Of a stretch of 8,019 bases of DNA, positions 1 through 6,192 are shown one piece after another. Every line of letters begins with the position of its first letter. The first letter of the stretch is position 1. The stretch comes from Treponema sp. (GTDB lineage: Bacteria > Spirochaetota > Spirochaetia > Treponematales > Breznakiellaceae), in NCBI GenBank assembly GCA_031256115.1, contig JAIRRF010000036.1, forward strand, positions 1 to 8,019. The letters run 5' to 3'. A program made the position numbers and the translations under genes. The notes below the pieces were generated by a model that saw nothing but the letters and a program-made list of their open reading frames with translations, did no database searches and was not told the origin of the DNA.

Positions 1-803
1 TAGCTTGCGCTGCCAGCGCCTGGAACAGGGAAGAATTTTCCCTGCACGAAGAAATTGCCGCAACGGCAAAACTGGACGGGGCTCCTCCGGTCTATCCTTG
101 TTTTGCGGTCCACCCCCAGCTTCCGGCTTCATTAAACAAAGAACGGGACAATAATTCGTCCCCTTTGTCCATTGCAGGTTTTCGGGACAAGTTGGAACTG
201 TTATTGGCCCTGGCCGACGAAGGCCGAATCTCCGCTGTGGGTGAAACAGGCTTTGATCTTTATTCAAATGAATATAAAGAAACTGAAGCTATCCAGGATG
301 AACTTTTTACCGCCCATCTGGATATTGCCCGAAGCTATAATTTACCCCTGATCCTCCATGTACGCCGGGCCATGCATAAAATTTTCTTTCATACCAGCAC
401 CCTTAAAATGCTTCCTGCGGTAATTTTCCATTCCTGGTCAGGTACTCCCGAAGAAGCTTTTTCCCTGCTTCATCGGGGAATCAGGGCTTTTTTTTCCTTT
501 GGAACAACCCTGCTTCTTAACCATAAAAATGCGATCCGTTCCTGCGCCGCCCTTCCGGCTGAATATTTGCTTACGGAAACAGACGCCCCCTGGCAGCCGC
601 TTAGGGGCAGGGTTTTTTCCTGTTGGGCGGATTTACCTGTAATTTTGGAGACAGCGGCAGCCATACGGAAAAAAGATGGAGCCGGACAGGGAACCGGCAG
701 GTTTGAACTGGAAGAAATTATCGACAAAAACTTTTTTGATATTATTCGAAAGTCTGGTTTAATACCCCGCTGCTTGCCGCGGAGCGGAGAAAGCATAGCA
801 TAG
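1..803 (+). CDS. TatD-family metal-dependent hydrolase (5' partial)
   Basis: The frame is open from base 3 to the TAG at 801-803, so the gene enters from the left edge and its N-terminus, with the expected HxH metal motif, is missing. Visible hallmarks of the TatD TIM-barrel family are AVHP (His at 111-113), AVGETGFD (metal-ligand Glu at 243-245), LPLILHVRRA (His at 357-359), VIFHSWSG (His at 429-431) and LLTETDAPWQP (Asp at 582-584). These are the expected metal ligands of a cytoplasmic divalent-metal phosphoesterase or DNase-like enzyme. The family's exact substrate cannot be read from sequence. A TTG at 165 could be mistaken for a start, but conserved family sequence continues upstream of it, so it is internal. 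The family normally ends soon after the Asn-Phe seen here (KNFFDII). The remaining roughly 18 residues are encoded within an inverted repeat and look added. The family assignment is firm; the member (TatD, YcfH or YjjV type) is not. Confidence 0.9.
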   Translation, partial: ACAASAWNREEFSLHEEIAATAKLDGAPPVYPCFAVHPQLPASLNKERDNNSSPLSIAGFRDKLELLLALADEGRISAVGETGFDLYSNEYKETEAIQDELFTAHLDIARSYNLPLILHVRRAMHKIFFHTSTLKMLPAVIFHSWSGTPEEAFSLLHRGIRAFFSFGTTLLLNHKNAIRSCAALPAEYLLTETDAPWQPLRGRVFSCWADLPVILETAAAIRKKDGAGQGTGRFELEEIIDKNFFDIIRKSGLIPRCLPRSGESIA

Positions 804-826
804 AAGTATTTAGTATTAAACCAGAC
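752..826. repeat. 14-bp perfect inverted repeat across the end of the TatD-family gene
   Basis: GTCTGGTTTAATAC at 752-765 is exactly complementary in reverse to GTATTAAACCAGAC at 813-826, with 47 bases between. The left arm and most of the spacer are coding, the TAG stop lies at 801-803, and the right arm is intergenic. A smaller palindrome is nested inside. The structure could be an mRNA 3'-end stem or a short palindromic repeat element that has inserted into the gene's end. There is no T-run directly after the right arm, so it is not a canonical intrinsic terminator. Confidence 0.75.
765..784. repeat. Small palindrome with CTTG loop, copy 1
   Basis: The loop CTTG is at 773-776. The arms 765-772 and 777-784 pair at six of eight positions (mismatches 766/783 and 771/778). 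The segment 762-780 matches 883-901 with one mismatch in 19 bases, so the two are copies of one repeat. It lies inside the coding end of the TatD-family gene. The shared form suggests an ancestral perfect palindrome of the type CCCCGCGG-CTTG-CCGCGGGG; that reconstruction is inferred. Confidence 0.6.
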
Positions 827-850
827 GGTATAATAAACTTCCTATCGAAC

Positions 851-911
851 GAACCTCCTTTCAAACTCTGCACCGCTAAAAGATACCCCGCGGCTTGCCG
901 CAAGGAGGTTC
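851..911. repeat. 10-bp inverted repeat GAACCTCCTT / AAGGAGGTTC
   Basis: The arms are 851-860 and 902-911, exact reverse complements with 41 bases between. They enclose the second CTTG palindrome. The right arm contains a perfect Shine-Dalgarno-like AAGGAGG (902-908), but no gene convincingly starts just after it. The pair resembles the terminal arms of a small non-coding repeat unit, or could act as an RNA stem upstream of the transporter operon. Confidence 0.55.
886..905. repeat. Small palindrome with CTTG loop, copy 2 (degenerate)
   Basis: GCGG-CTTG-CCGC at 890-901 forms a four-pair stem with a CTTG loop closed by G-C, a tetraloop known to be unusually stable in RNA. The outer arms continue with two mismatches (888/903 and 889/902) and two further G-C pairs (886/905 and 887/904). 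The core matches copy 1 at 762-780 with a single difference. It lies between the TatD-family gene and the transporter promoter. Confidence 0.6.
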
Positions 912-943
912 ATTGATAAGCCTGTATAAATATGCACCCAATC

Positions 944-972
944 TTGACAAAATATTAAAAAATCGGTATATT
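944..972 (+). promoter_or_regulatory. Sigma-70-type promoter of the amino-acid transporter operon
   Basis: There is a consensus -35 TTGACA at 944-949, a 17-base spacer, and -10 TATATT at 967-972. A second TATATT at 977-982 lies just downstream. Transcription would start near 979, giving a leader of about 26 bases before the ATG at 1006. Its position also argues that the coding frame does not truly begin upstream of 1006. Confidence 0.75.
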
Positions 973-993
973 TCTGTATATTTTTACATTTTT

Positions 994-1000
994 AAGGAGA
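994..1000 (+). promoter_or_regulatory. Ribosome binding site that sets the lipoprotein start
   Basis: AAGGAGA lies five bases before the ATG at 1006. The same frame is open further upstream, with a GTG-like or TTG start possible at 895 or 913. The start at 1006 is preferred because it puts a lipoprotein signal peptide at the very N-terminus and lies downstream of the predicted promoter. Confidence 0.8.
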
Positions 1001-1005
1001 ATAGG

Positions 1006-1809
1006 ATGAACAACAAAAAAACCGCCCTACTGGGTATTGTATTGATTTTGGCCTGTTTGGCAGCCTGTCAGTCCAAAACCGAAAAGGGAGAACTTACCTT
1101 AACAAAGGGGGTTCTGATGATAGGCATGGAAATCGGTTACCCGCCGATGGAGTATTATGACGAGGACGGCAGCACTCCCATTGGCTTTGACGTGGAAATG
1201 GGAAAGGCTATTGCGGCTAAAATGGGTCTTGAAGCCAGGTTTATTGATACCGGATGGGACGGGATTTTTGCAGGGGTGGAAACCTCGAGATATGACTGCA
1301 TAATGTCTTCGGTAACCATTACTCCGGAACGCCAGGCGGTCCATAATTTTTCCAAGCCCTATATTGGCAATGCCATGGCAATTGTTACCCTGAAAAATTC
1401 ATCATTTAAACCCCGGAATCCGCAGGAATTGACTGGTCTTGGGGTTTCTTATCAGGCCGAAACCACCGCAAAGTTCTTTATGGCTAAACTTGTGGAAGAC
1501 GGGCTGAATTATACCGCTTTTGAGTATGACAAGGTGATGAGTTGCTTCGATGAACTTGAGCTTGGCCGGGTGGACGTTATTGTTACCGACAGCGTAGTGG
1601 CGCTGGATTACACAACCGTTCCCAACAGTATCTTTGAAATTACATGGCTGGGTGAACCCGATGAGTTTTTTGGTATTTGCATTAAGAAGGGAAATAACGC
1701 CCTGACCAATGCTATTGATAAAGCCCTGGATGAGCTTTTTGCCGACGGGACCATGAAAAGGATTTCGGAACGGATCCTGAATATTGACATGGTAAGCTCT
1801 GTCAGGTAA
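1006..1809 (+). CDS. Polar amino-acid ABC transporter, substrate-binding lipoprotein
   Basis: This 267-residue protein of the SBP_bac_3 family captures a polar amino acid outside the cytoplasmic membrane and delivers it to the permease. Residues 1-20 form a signal peptide (positive MNNKK, hydrophobic core) ending in the lipobox LAAC, with Cys21 as the lipid-anchored first mature residue. The bilobed binding domain follows. It has the family's opening (IGYPPMEY, residues 43-50), GFDVEMGKAIA, the hinge-region SSVTITPERQ with Arg109 in the position that grips the ligand's alpha-carboxylate, and GRVDVIVTD with Asp195 near the position that usually binds the alpha-amino group. Length is normal for the family. 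It is the first gene of a three-gene operon with permease and ATPase. The ligand (glutamine, histidine, arginine, cystine or other) cannot be decided from sequence alone. Confidence 0.92.
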   Translation: MNNKKTALLGIVLILACLAACQSKTEKGELTLTKGVLMIGMEIGYPPMEYYDEDGSTPIGFDVEMGKAIAAKMGLEARFIDTGWDGIFAGVETSRYDCIMSSVTITPERQAVHNFSKPYIGNAMAIVTLKNSSFKPRNPQELTGLGVSYQAETTAKFFMAKLVEDGLNYTAFEYDKVMSCFDELELGRVDVIVTDSVVALDYTTVPNSIFEITWLGEPDEFFGICIKKGNNALTNAIDKALDELFADGTMKRISERILNIDMVSSVR

Positions 1810-1843
1810 TCAGGCAGAGAAACTGTTTCCTTTGGGTTTATAA

Positions 1844-2521
1844 ATGGACATTTTTCAGAAAATCATATCCTGGATTCCCCCGCTCCTCAGCGGGGCCAGG
1901 ATAACCATTGGGCTGACTGTCACTTCTGTGTCTGCCGGGGTAATACTAAGTATCTTCCTGGCTTTAGGAAAAATATCCAGGCAGTTTTTTATCAATAAAT
2001 TCTGCAGCGGTTATATTTTCTTTTTCCGGGGAACACCCCTTTTAATGCAGCTTTACTTTATCTATTATGCCCTGCCCATGATGTCGCCGATTTTTATTAT
2101 TCCGATACAAAATCAGGAACTTAACCGCTTTGCATATGCCTTTATCGCCTACAGCCTGAATGTTGCCGCTTACTCCGCGGAAATCGTCCGGGCGGCGATT
2201 CAGAGCATCGACAAGGGCCAGTTCGAAGCATCCCGGGCTCTGGGTCTGTCTTATGCACAGACCATGCGGCTGGTGATAATACCCCAGTCAATCAGGCGTC
2301 TTATCCCGCCTGTGGGAAATGAATTTATCATGATTCTGAAAGATACTTCCCTGGTGTCCATGATTGCATTGATTGACATAACCAAAGCAACAAGGAGCAT
2401 TGAAGGATCAACCCGTTCGGCTCTTGTCTATATTCCGGCAATGATTCTTTATTTAATCATCACCTGGATTTTTTCTTTTATCTTTCACAGGTTGGAAAAG
2501 AAATATTCGGTGTACGAGTGA
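1844..2521 (+). CDS. Polar amino-acid ABC transporter, permease
   Basis: This 225-residue integral membrane protein of the His/Glu/Gln/Arg/opine permease family (BPD_transp_1 fold) probably works as a homodimer, because only one permease gene is present. Hydrophobic segments lie near residues 18-42, 53-80, 95-115 and 190-215. FRGTPLLMQL at 61-70 is the typical family signature. The ATPase-coupling EAA loop is at about 125-160 (FEASRALGLS, then IPQSIRRLIPP). The gene begins 34 bases after the lipoprotein stop. The ATG directly follows an in-frame TAA (1841-1843), so the start cannot be further upstream. I see no clear Shine-Dalgarno sequence, so translation may depend on coupling or an unstructured start. 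The partner ATPase follows after 12 bases. Confidence 0.93.
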   Translation: MDIFQKIISWIPPLLSGARITIGLTVTSVSAGVILSIFLALGKISRQFFINKFCSGYIFFFRGTPLLMQLYFIYYALPMMSPIFIIPIQNQELNRFAYAFIAYSLNVAAYSAEIVRAAIQSIDKGQFEASRALGLSYAQTMRLVIIPQSIRRLIPPVGNEFIMILKDTSLVSMIALIDITKATRSIEGSTRSALVYIPAMILYLIITWIFSFIFHRLEKKYSVYE

Positions 2522-2533
2522 GGTTTCAGAAAC

Positions 2534-3310
2534 ATGTCAATGGTTAAGACAATCGGAATATGCAAAACTTTTCACGGCAGCAGGGGTAGGGGCCCCCTGG
2601 AGGTGTTGAAAGATGTGTCCCTTACGGTTGAACAGAAAGAAGTTATTTGTATTATCGGGCCTTCGGGGGCGGGGAAATCCACCTACCTGCGGCTCCTGAA
2701 CCGGCTGGAAACCCTTGACGAAGGCCAAATTTTCATCGAAGATCAGCTTCTTTTTGACTGTCATCATGGGGTGAACAACGTCAAGATGCACCACGACGAG
2801 CGTAACAAAATTCTCCTGGAGGTAGGCATGGTGTTCCAGCGCTTTAACCTTTTTCCCCATAGGACCGCCCTGGAAAATGTAATGCTGGCTCCAATCCATG
2901 TCCGTAAGCTTTCTGTCGAAGAAGCCCGGGAACGATCGAAAAACATCCTTGAACGGGTGGGATTGGGAGATAAATTCGATACCTACCCCGCACAGCTTTC
3001 CGGCGGTCAGCAGCAACGGGTGGCTATAGCCAGGGCACTGGCAATGGAGCCGAAAATCATGCTTTTTGACGAGCCTACGAGTTCCCTGGATCCGGAGCTT
3101 GTCGGGGAAGTCCTCTCGGTTATGAAGAGCCTGGCCCAGGGGGGGATGACCATGCTGGTGGTAACCCATGAAATGGGTTTTGCCCGGGATGTGGCGGACA
3201 AGGTGCTGGTTATGTTCGAAGGATCAATCCTGGAAATGGACAAACCCGAAACGATTTTTTCCAGGCCCGCCCATGAACGAACCCGCCAGTTCCTTCAAAG
3301 CGTATTGTAA
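2534..3310 (+). CDS. Polar amino-acid ABC transporter, ATP-binding protein
   Basis: This 258-residue cytoplasmic ATPase of the GlnQ/HisP type powers the importer. All nucleotide-binding motifs are intact: Walker [10 protein letters not shown] (42-50), Q-loop Gln102 in [10 protein letters not shown], signature [16 protein letters not shown] (155-170), Walker [13 protein letters not shown] (175-186) and H-loop His212 in [10 protein letters not shown] His-rich insertion of about 20 residues (about 74-95) sits between the first beta-sheet region and the Q-loop. HisP-type proteins also carry extra sequence here. The C-terminus ([17 protein letters not shown]) is typical of amino-acid transporter ATPases. 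A weak TGAGG at 2518-2522, overlapping the permease stop, may serve as ribosome binding site, and ATG at 2540 is an alternative start two codons in. It is the last gene of the operon. I see no clear terminator after it. Confidence 0.95.
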   Translation: MSMVKTIGICKTFHGSRGRGPLEVLKDVSLTVEQKEVICIIGPSGAGKSTYLRLLNRLETLDEGQIFIEDQLLFDCHHGVNNVKMHHDERNKILLEVGMVFQRFNLFPHRTALENVMLAPIHVRKLSVEEARERSKNILERVGLGDKFDTYPAQLSGGQQQRVAIARALAMEPKIMLFDEPTSSLDPELVGEVLSVMKSLAQGGMTMLVVTHEMGFARDVADKVLVMFEGSILEMDKPETIFSRPAHERTRQFLQSVL

Positions 3311-3351
3311 ACCCACTAATCCGTAAATTTGTTACTATAATATACCGACAA

Positions 3352-3380
3352 TTGTATATAAATATATCATTTTATATACT
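3352..3380 (+). promoter_or_regulatory. Putative promoter of the DedA-Psd / pssA operon
   Basis: The -35-like TTGTAT is at 3352-3357, followed by a 17-base spacer and a -10-like TATACT at 3375-3380. The predicted start is near 3387, leaving about ten untranslated bases before the ATG at 3397. A perfect TATAAT at 3336-3341 is another -10 candidate but lacks a good -35. The whole 3330-3386 stretch is AT-rich, so chance matches are likely. Confidence 0.5.
3354..3379. repeat. 9-bp AT-rich inverted repeat over the promoter
   Basis: GTATATAAA at 3354-3362 and TTTATATAC at 3371-3379 are exact reverse complements with an 8-base spacer. They overlap both promoter elements upstream of the lipid genes. 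The repeat could be an operator for a dimeric repressor. Low sequence complexity makes a chance palindrome possible. Confidence 0.4.
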
Positions 3381-3396
3381 TAAATAATGGTGCAAC

Positions 3397-4671
3397 ATGG
3401 ATATTTTTTCTTCTTTTATAAGTGAATATGCCCAATTTTATCCCCTGGCTGCATTGGTAAGCCTGTTGCTTGCGGGGCTTAATATACCATTTTCTGAAGA
3501 CCTGGTTATTATTACCGGGGCCCTTCTAAATCAGGAAGCAGTCCAGGCCCAGGTAGAAGGCGCCAGGGGAATGTTGGCCCCCAGCCTGCTTGCAATTTAT
3601 TCCGGTGTGATTATCAGTGATTTTACGTCCTATTATCTGGGAACCCTGATACGAAAAGGGGTGTTCAGGGTTAAATATGCCGATACCTTGTTCTCCCAGA
3701 AAAATCTGGACCGGGTCAGCCGGCATCTGGATAAACACGGGCCTCTTACTTTTATTGTGTGTCGTTTTATTCCTTTTGGCGCCCGGAATACCCTTTTTAT
3801 GACCTCCGGTTTTCTGGGTCTTCCCCTACGGCGTTTTGCCCTCTACGATATTCCCGCGGCAATGATCAGCACCAACACATTGTTTTTTCTTGTTTACCGT
3901 TTCGGGGACGGAGTTCAGAACCCAATCCGTGTAGCCGGTATTATTCTTTTTGTACTGCTGATTCTTGCTGTTCTGTTTTTGGTAATCCGTTTTCTTAAGC
4001 GGAATCCCCTGACTCCCTGGGGGCTTCCCCAGGCGGCGATTTTCCCCATCTTTCCCATTGCGGGGATGACTGCACTTTTTATTTATTGCCGGCATTTCTT
4101 TTGGATAGTTCCGGCGGAAGCGGCCTTATTTCTGGTTTTTTTCTGGATGTTGTCTTTTTTCCGTAACCCGCCCCGTAAGATCAAAGAAGACGAATCCATC
4201 CTTTATTCACCGGCAGACGGCAGGGTAACGGAAATTTCAGAAGTGGTCGATGATGAGTTGGGACCGCTTTTACGGATTGGGATCTTCCTTAGCATTTTTA
4301 ATGTCCATTTAAACCGCAGCCCCTGTTCAGCCGCTGTAGAGCGGATAAGCTATAAAAAGGGAATATTCAAAGATGCAAGAGATCCTGATTCCAGCCGGGT
4401 TAACGAATCAAATACACTGCTTTTAAGACGCCTGGCAGAACCAAAGGATCACCTGCTTGTCCGGCAGATAAGCGGCGCCATTGCCCGGCATATTGTTTGT
4501 AAAATTAATGAAAAGGACGAACTTAAGCAGGGAGCGCTCTTTGGGATGATTAAATTCGGTTCCCGTACAGAGCTGTGCCTGCCTGCAAAGAATGACGGAA
4601 AATACGAAGTGACGGTAAAAGTTGGCGATAACGTTCATGCGGGGATAACACCCCTTGTCAGGTATCTATAA
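3397..4671 (+). CDS. psd: DedA-domain / phosphatidylserine decarboxylase fusion protein
   Basis: This 424-residue membrane protein has two domains in one uninterrupted frame. Residues 1 to about 172 match the DedA (VTT) family: the acidic re-entrant motif NIPFSEDLVIITGALL (Glu34, Asp35), SGVIISDFTSYYLG (69-82, Asp75), and the RFxPxxR core FIVCRFIPFGAR (Arg123, Pro126, Arg130) followed by a Gly-rich stretch. Hydrophobic segments at about 178-199, 212-231 and 234-254 lead into FFRNPPR and then the short-type pyruvoyl phosphatidylserine decarboxylase. Psd hallmarks are SPADG with Asp274, FNVHLNRSP with His304, and FGSR with Ser389. Cleavage before that Ser is expected to form the pyruvoyl group and a small C-terminal alpha chain of about 36 residues. 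Psd converts phosphatidylserine to phosphatidylethanolamine. The gene is 12 bases upstream of pssA. No Shine-Dalgarno sequence is visible before the ATG. A frameshift artefact is unlikely because both halves share one frame. Family calls are firm; the role of the DedA half in moving lipid is inferred. Confidence 0.9.
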   Translation: MDIFSSFISEYAQFYPLAALVSLLLAGLNIPFSEDLVIITGALLNQEAVQAQVEGARGMLAPSLLAIYSGVIISDFTSYYLGTLIRKGVFRVKYADTLFSQKNLDRVSRHLDKHGPLTFIVCRFIPFGARNTLFMTSGFLGLPLRRFALYDIPAAMISTNTLFFLVYRFGDGVQNPIRVAGIILFVLLILAVLFLVIRFLKRNPLTPWGLPQAAIFPIFPIAGMTALFIYCRHFFWIVPAEAALFLVFFWMLSFFRNPPRKIKEDESILYSPADGRVTEISEVVDDELGPLLRIGIFLSIFNVHLNRSPCSAAVERISYKKGIFKDARDPDSSRVNESNTLLLRRLAEPKDHLLVRQISGAIARHIVCKINEKDELKQGALFGMIKFGSRTELCLPAKNDGKYEVTVKVGDNVHAGITPLVRYL

Positions 4672-4683
4672 GGCCGGGAATCA

Positions 4684-5628
4684 GTGGTTCGTAAACGGAA
4701 ACGGTTAAAATATATTGCAGTGCTGCCAACGGCAGTTACCCTGATGAACGCCCTTTGCGGCTTTCTTTCCATTGTGTACGCAAGCCGCGGGCCGGGGATT
4801 TATATGGAAGTCTTTCTGCTTCGCAAGCAGGGAATTTCTCTTTTTGCCATGTCCGGTTTTTTTATTCTCATTGCCATGATTGCCGATGTAATGGATGGTC
4901 AGGTTGCACGTTGGAGCGGATCAGCATCAAGTTTCGGGGGGCAACTGGATAGTCTTTCCGATGTTATCAGTTTTGGCGTAGCCCCTGCTTTTCTTATGTA
5001 CAAAGTAATGGTTGCCCACTTTGGCCTGGAAAATGCCGTGCGAAAATTTTTCTTTCCCGTGTCCCTCTGGGAAGCTTTTCCTCAGGTAAGTCCACGACTG
5101 GTTCAACTGGCAGGAAGGTGGATGCTTTTTATAGCTATCTTTTATGTCCTATGCGTGGTTATCAGACTTGCACGGTTTAATGTGGAAAATGATACTGATC
5201 TGTCCCATCATCAGAATTTCATCGGCCTTCCTTCTCCTGCGGCTGCCGGAGTTGTTTCAAGTTTAATAATTTTTCAGGAAGATTTTATTCATGACATTGC
5301 AGACCGGTTTCCGGAGTTTTCTTCATCTTTGATGGATATAACCAGTTGGCTTCTGCCCTTTACCGTTTTTTCCTGCGGTATCTTAATGGTAACAAGGATT
5401 CGGTATCCCCATGTTGCTAACAGGCTGTTTCGGAAAAAGAAAAATTTTGTTAAGGTATTGCTGGTTTTTTTTGTTTTTTTATTTGCGATTTGGAATATTG
5501 AGCTTGCCGTACTCCTTGGTTTTTGGGGCTTTGCCCTGATGGGCTTCTTCCGGAGTATGTATACCGGAATTGTACGGGCCTTGTCTAGGTCCAGAGCTAA
5601 AGAGCAGGAAAAAACGGTAAATTCCTGA
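4684..5628 (+). CDS. pssA: CDP-diacylglycerol-serine O-phosphatidyltransferase (phosphatidylserine synthase)
   Basis: This 314-residue integral membrane enzyme of the CDP-alcohol phosphatidyltransferase family makes phosphatidylserine and CMP from CDP-diacylglycerol and serine. The full catalytic signature D-x2-DG-x2-AR-x8-G-x3-D-x3-D is present: Asp68, Asp71, Gly72, Ala75, Arg76, Gly85, Asp89, Asp93. The N-terminus LPTAVTLMNALCGFLSI and the later RLARFN and FIGLPSPAAAG stretches are typical of PssA rather than of PgsA or cardiolipin synthase. Start: GTG at 4684, supported because the conserved N-terminus would be lost at the next ATG (4744). AAGG at 4670-4673 is a weak ribosome site. The protein is longer than minimal PssA enzymes, with an extra segment at about 108-145 between membrane helices and a basic C-terminal tail. 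It lies 12 bases after the DedA-Psd gene, so the operon encodes consecutive steps to phosphatidylethanolamine. Confidence 0.92.
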   Translation: MVRKRKRLKYIAVLPTAVTLMNALCGFLSIVYASRGPGIYMEVFLLRKQGISLFAMSGFFILIAMIADVMDGQVARWSGSASSFGGQLDSLSDVISFGVAPAFLMYKVMVAHFGLENAVRKFFFPVSLWEAFPQVSPRLVQLAGRWMLFIAIFYVLCVVIRLARFNVENDTDLSHHQNFIGLPSPAAAGVVSSLIIFQEDFIHDIADRFPEFSSSLMDITSWLLPFTVFSCGILMVTRIRYPHVANRLFRKKKNFVKVLLVFFVFLFAIWNIELAVLLGFWGFALMGFFRSMYTGIVRALSRSRAKEQEKTVNS

Positions 5629-5647
5629 TTGTATGTGAAGGGTACAT

Positions 5648-5676
5648 TTGTTTTTTTTGGAAAACCGGGTTATCAT
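5648..5676 (+). promoter_or_regulatory. Putative promoter of the bacteriohemerythrin gene
   Basis: The -35-like TTGTTT is at 5648-5653, with a 17-base spacer and -10-like TATCAT at 5671-5676. An 8-bp inverted repeat (TTGTATGT at 5629-5636 and ACATACAA at 5688-5695) flanks it. This may be a regulatory site or chance. Confidence 0.5.
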
Positions 5677-5698
5677 TTAAACAAGAAACATACAAGAT

Positions 5699-5704
5699 AG
5701 GAGA
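5699..5704 (+). promoter_or_regulatory. Ribosome binding site of the bacteriohemerythrin gene
   Basis: AGGAGA lies six bases before the ATG at 5711. It is one of only two strong Shine-Dalgarno sequences in the window. Confidence 0.75.
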
Positions 5705-5710
5705 TTTTTC

Positions 5711-6118
5711 ATGGATGAAGATTCTGTTTTTTGGGATGATGCGTTTTCTGTTAATTTTGAATTAATTGATAATCAGCATAAAGAACTGGTCCGGATGACG
5801 AACACTCTTTTTATGGGTTGTAAAGCCGGAAGTACAGCGGCGGATGTCGCTTTTATGAAAACCATCCGCAGCGCCGTAGAATATGCCCAAACCCATTTTT
5901 ATACAGAAGAAAAACATATGCAATTGGCCAATTATCCTGACCTTGAAGCCCATAAAGGAGAACATAGTACCTTTGTTTCAACTGTTGTAAAAGCAGTAAA
6001 GGAATTTGAAGAGGGAAATTCTGAACCGATTGCCCTGGCTCGTTTTCTTAAACAATGGCTTCTTAATCATATTGCCAAATCGGACAAGAAATATGCTCCT
6101 TATTTAGCCAAACTATAG
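5711..6118 (+). CDS. Bacteriohemerythrin (single-domain)
   Basis: This 135-residue cytoplasmic non-haem di-iron protein reversibly binds oxygen. Such proteins are used for oxygen sensing, storage or detoxification. All seven expected iron ligands are visible: His23 (IDNQHKEL), His62 and Glu66 (HFYTEEKHM), His81 and His85 (HKGEHSTF), His120 and Asp125 (WLLNHIAKSD). The N-terminal WDDAFSVNFELID and C-terminal KYAPYL are typical of the family, and the length matches a stand-alone domain with no fused sensor or methyl-accepting module. It has its own predicted promoter and a good ribosome site, so it is probably transcribed alone. In a presumed anaerobe, a role in scavenging oxygen is reasonable but inferred. 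Confidence 0.94.
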   Translation: MDEDSVFWDDAFSVNFELIDNQHKELVRMTNTLFMGCKAGSTAADVAFMKTIRSAVEYAQTHFYTEEKHMQLANYPDLEAHKGEHSTFVSTVVKAVKEFEEGNSEPIALARFLKQWLLNHIAKSDKKYAPYLAKL

Positions 6119-6156
6119 GAAAATACCATTTTCTGCAAATTTTACCGGGAAAACTC

Positions 6157-6184
6157 TTGTTAAATTTGTGATTGTGTATATAAT
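6157..6184 (+). promoter_or_regulatory. Putative promoter of the 156-residue gene and ffh
   Basis: TTGTTA at 6157-6162, a 16-base spacer and a perfect TATAAT at 6179-6184 form a good sigma-70-type promoter. Transcription would start near 6191, within two or three bases of the ATG at 6193, which implies a leaderless or nearly leaderless mRNA. Confidence 0.55.
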
Positions 6185-6192
6185 TGTAGAAA

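Noticed and set aside
470..796. Minus-strand open frame (108 codons)
   Set aside because: It lies opposite the TatD-family gene with its metal-ligand motifs. It has no features of its own.
895..1005. Upstream extension of the lipoprotein gene from 895 or 913
   Set aside because: The frame is open, but it would bury the lipoprotein signal peptide behind 31-37 residues, and it spans the predicted promoter. The ATG at 1006 has its own ribosome site.
2537..3169. Long minus-strand open frame (210 codons)
   Set aside because: It lies opposite a clear ABC ATPase with all motifs. The antisense protein shows no recognisable family features.
3311..3351. Terminator between the transporter operon and the lipid operon
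   Set aside because: No stem-loop followed by a T-run is visible. The boundary is inferred only from the promoter-like sequence and the 86-base gap.
3387..3425. Twelve-codon ATG frame overlapping the start of the DedA-Psd gene, as a possible leader peptide
   Set aside because: It is rich in Phe simply because it reads the T-rich gene start in another frame. It has no ribosome site, and no attenuator-like stem follows.
5637..5660. Terminator after pssA, suggested by the run of eight T at 5651-5658
   Set aside because: No stable GC stem precedes the T-run.
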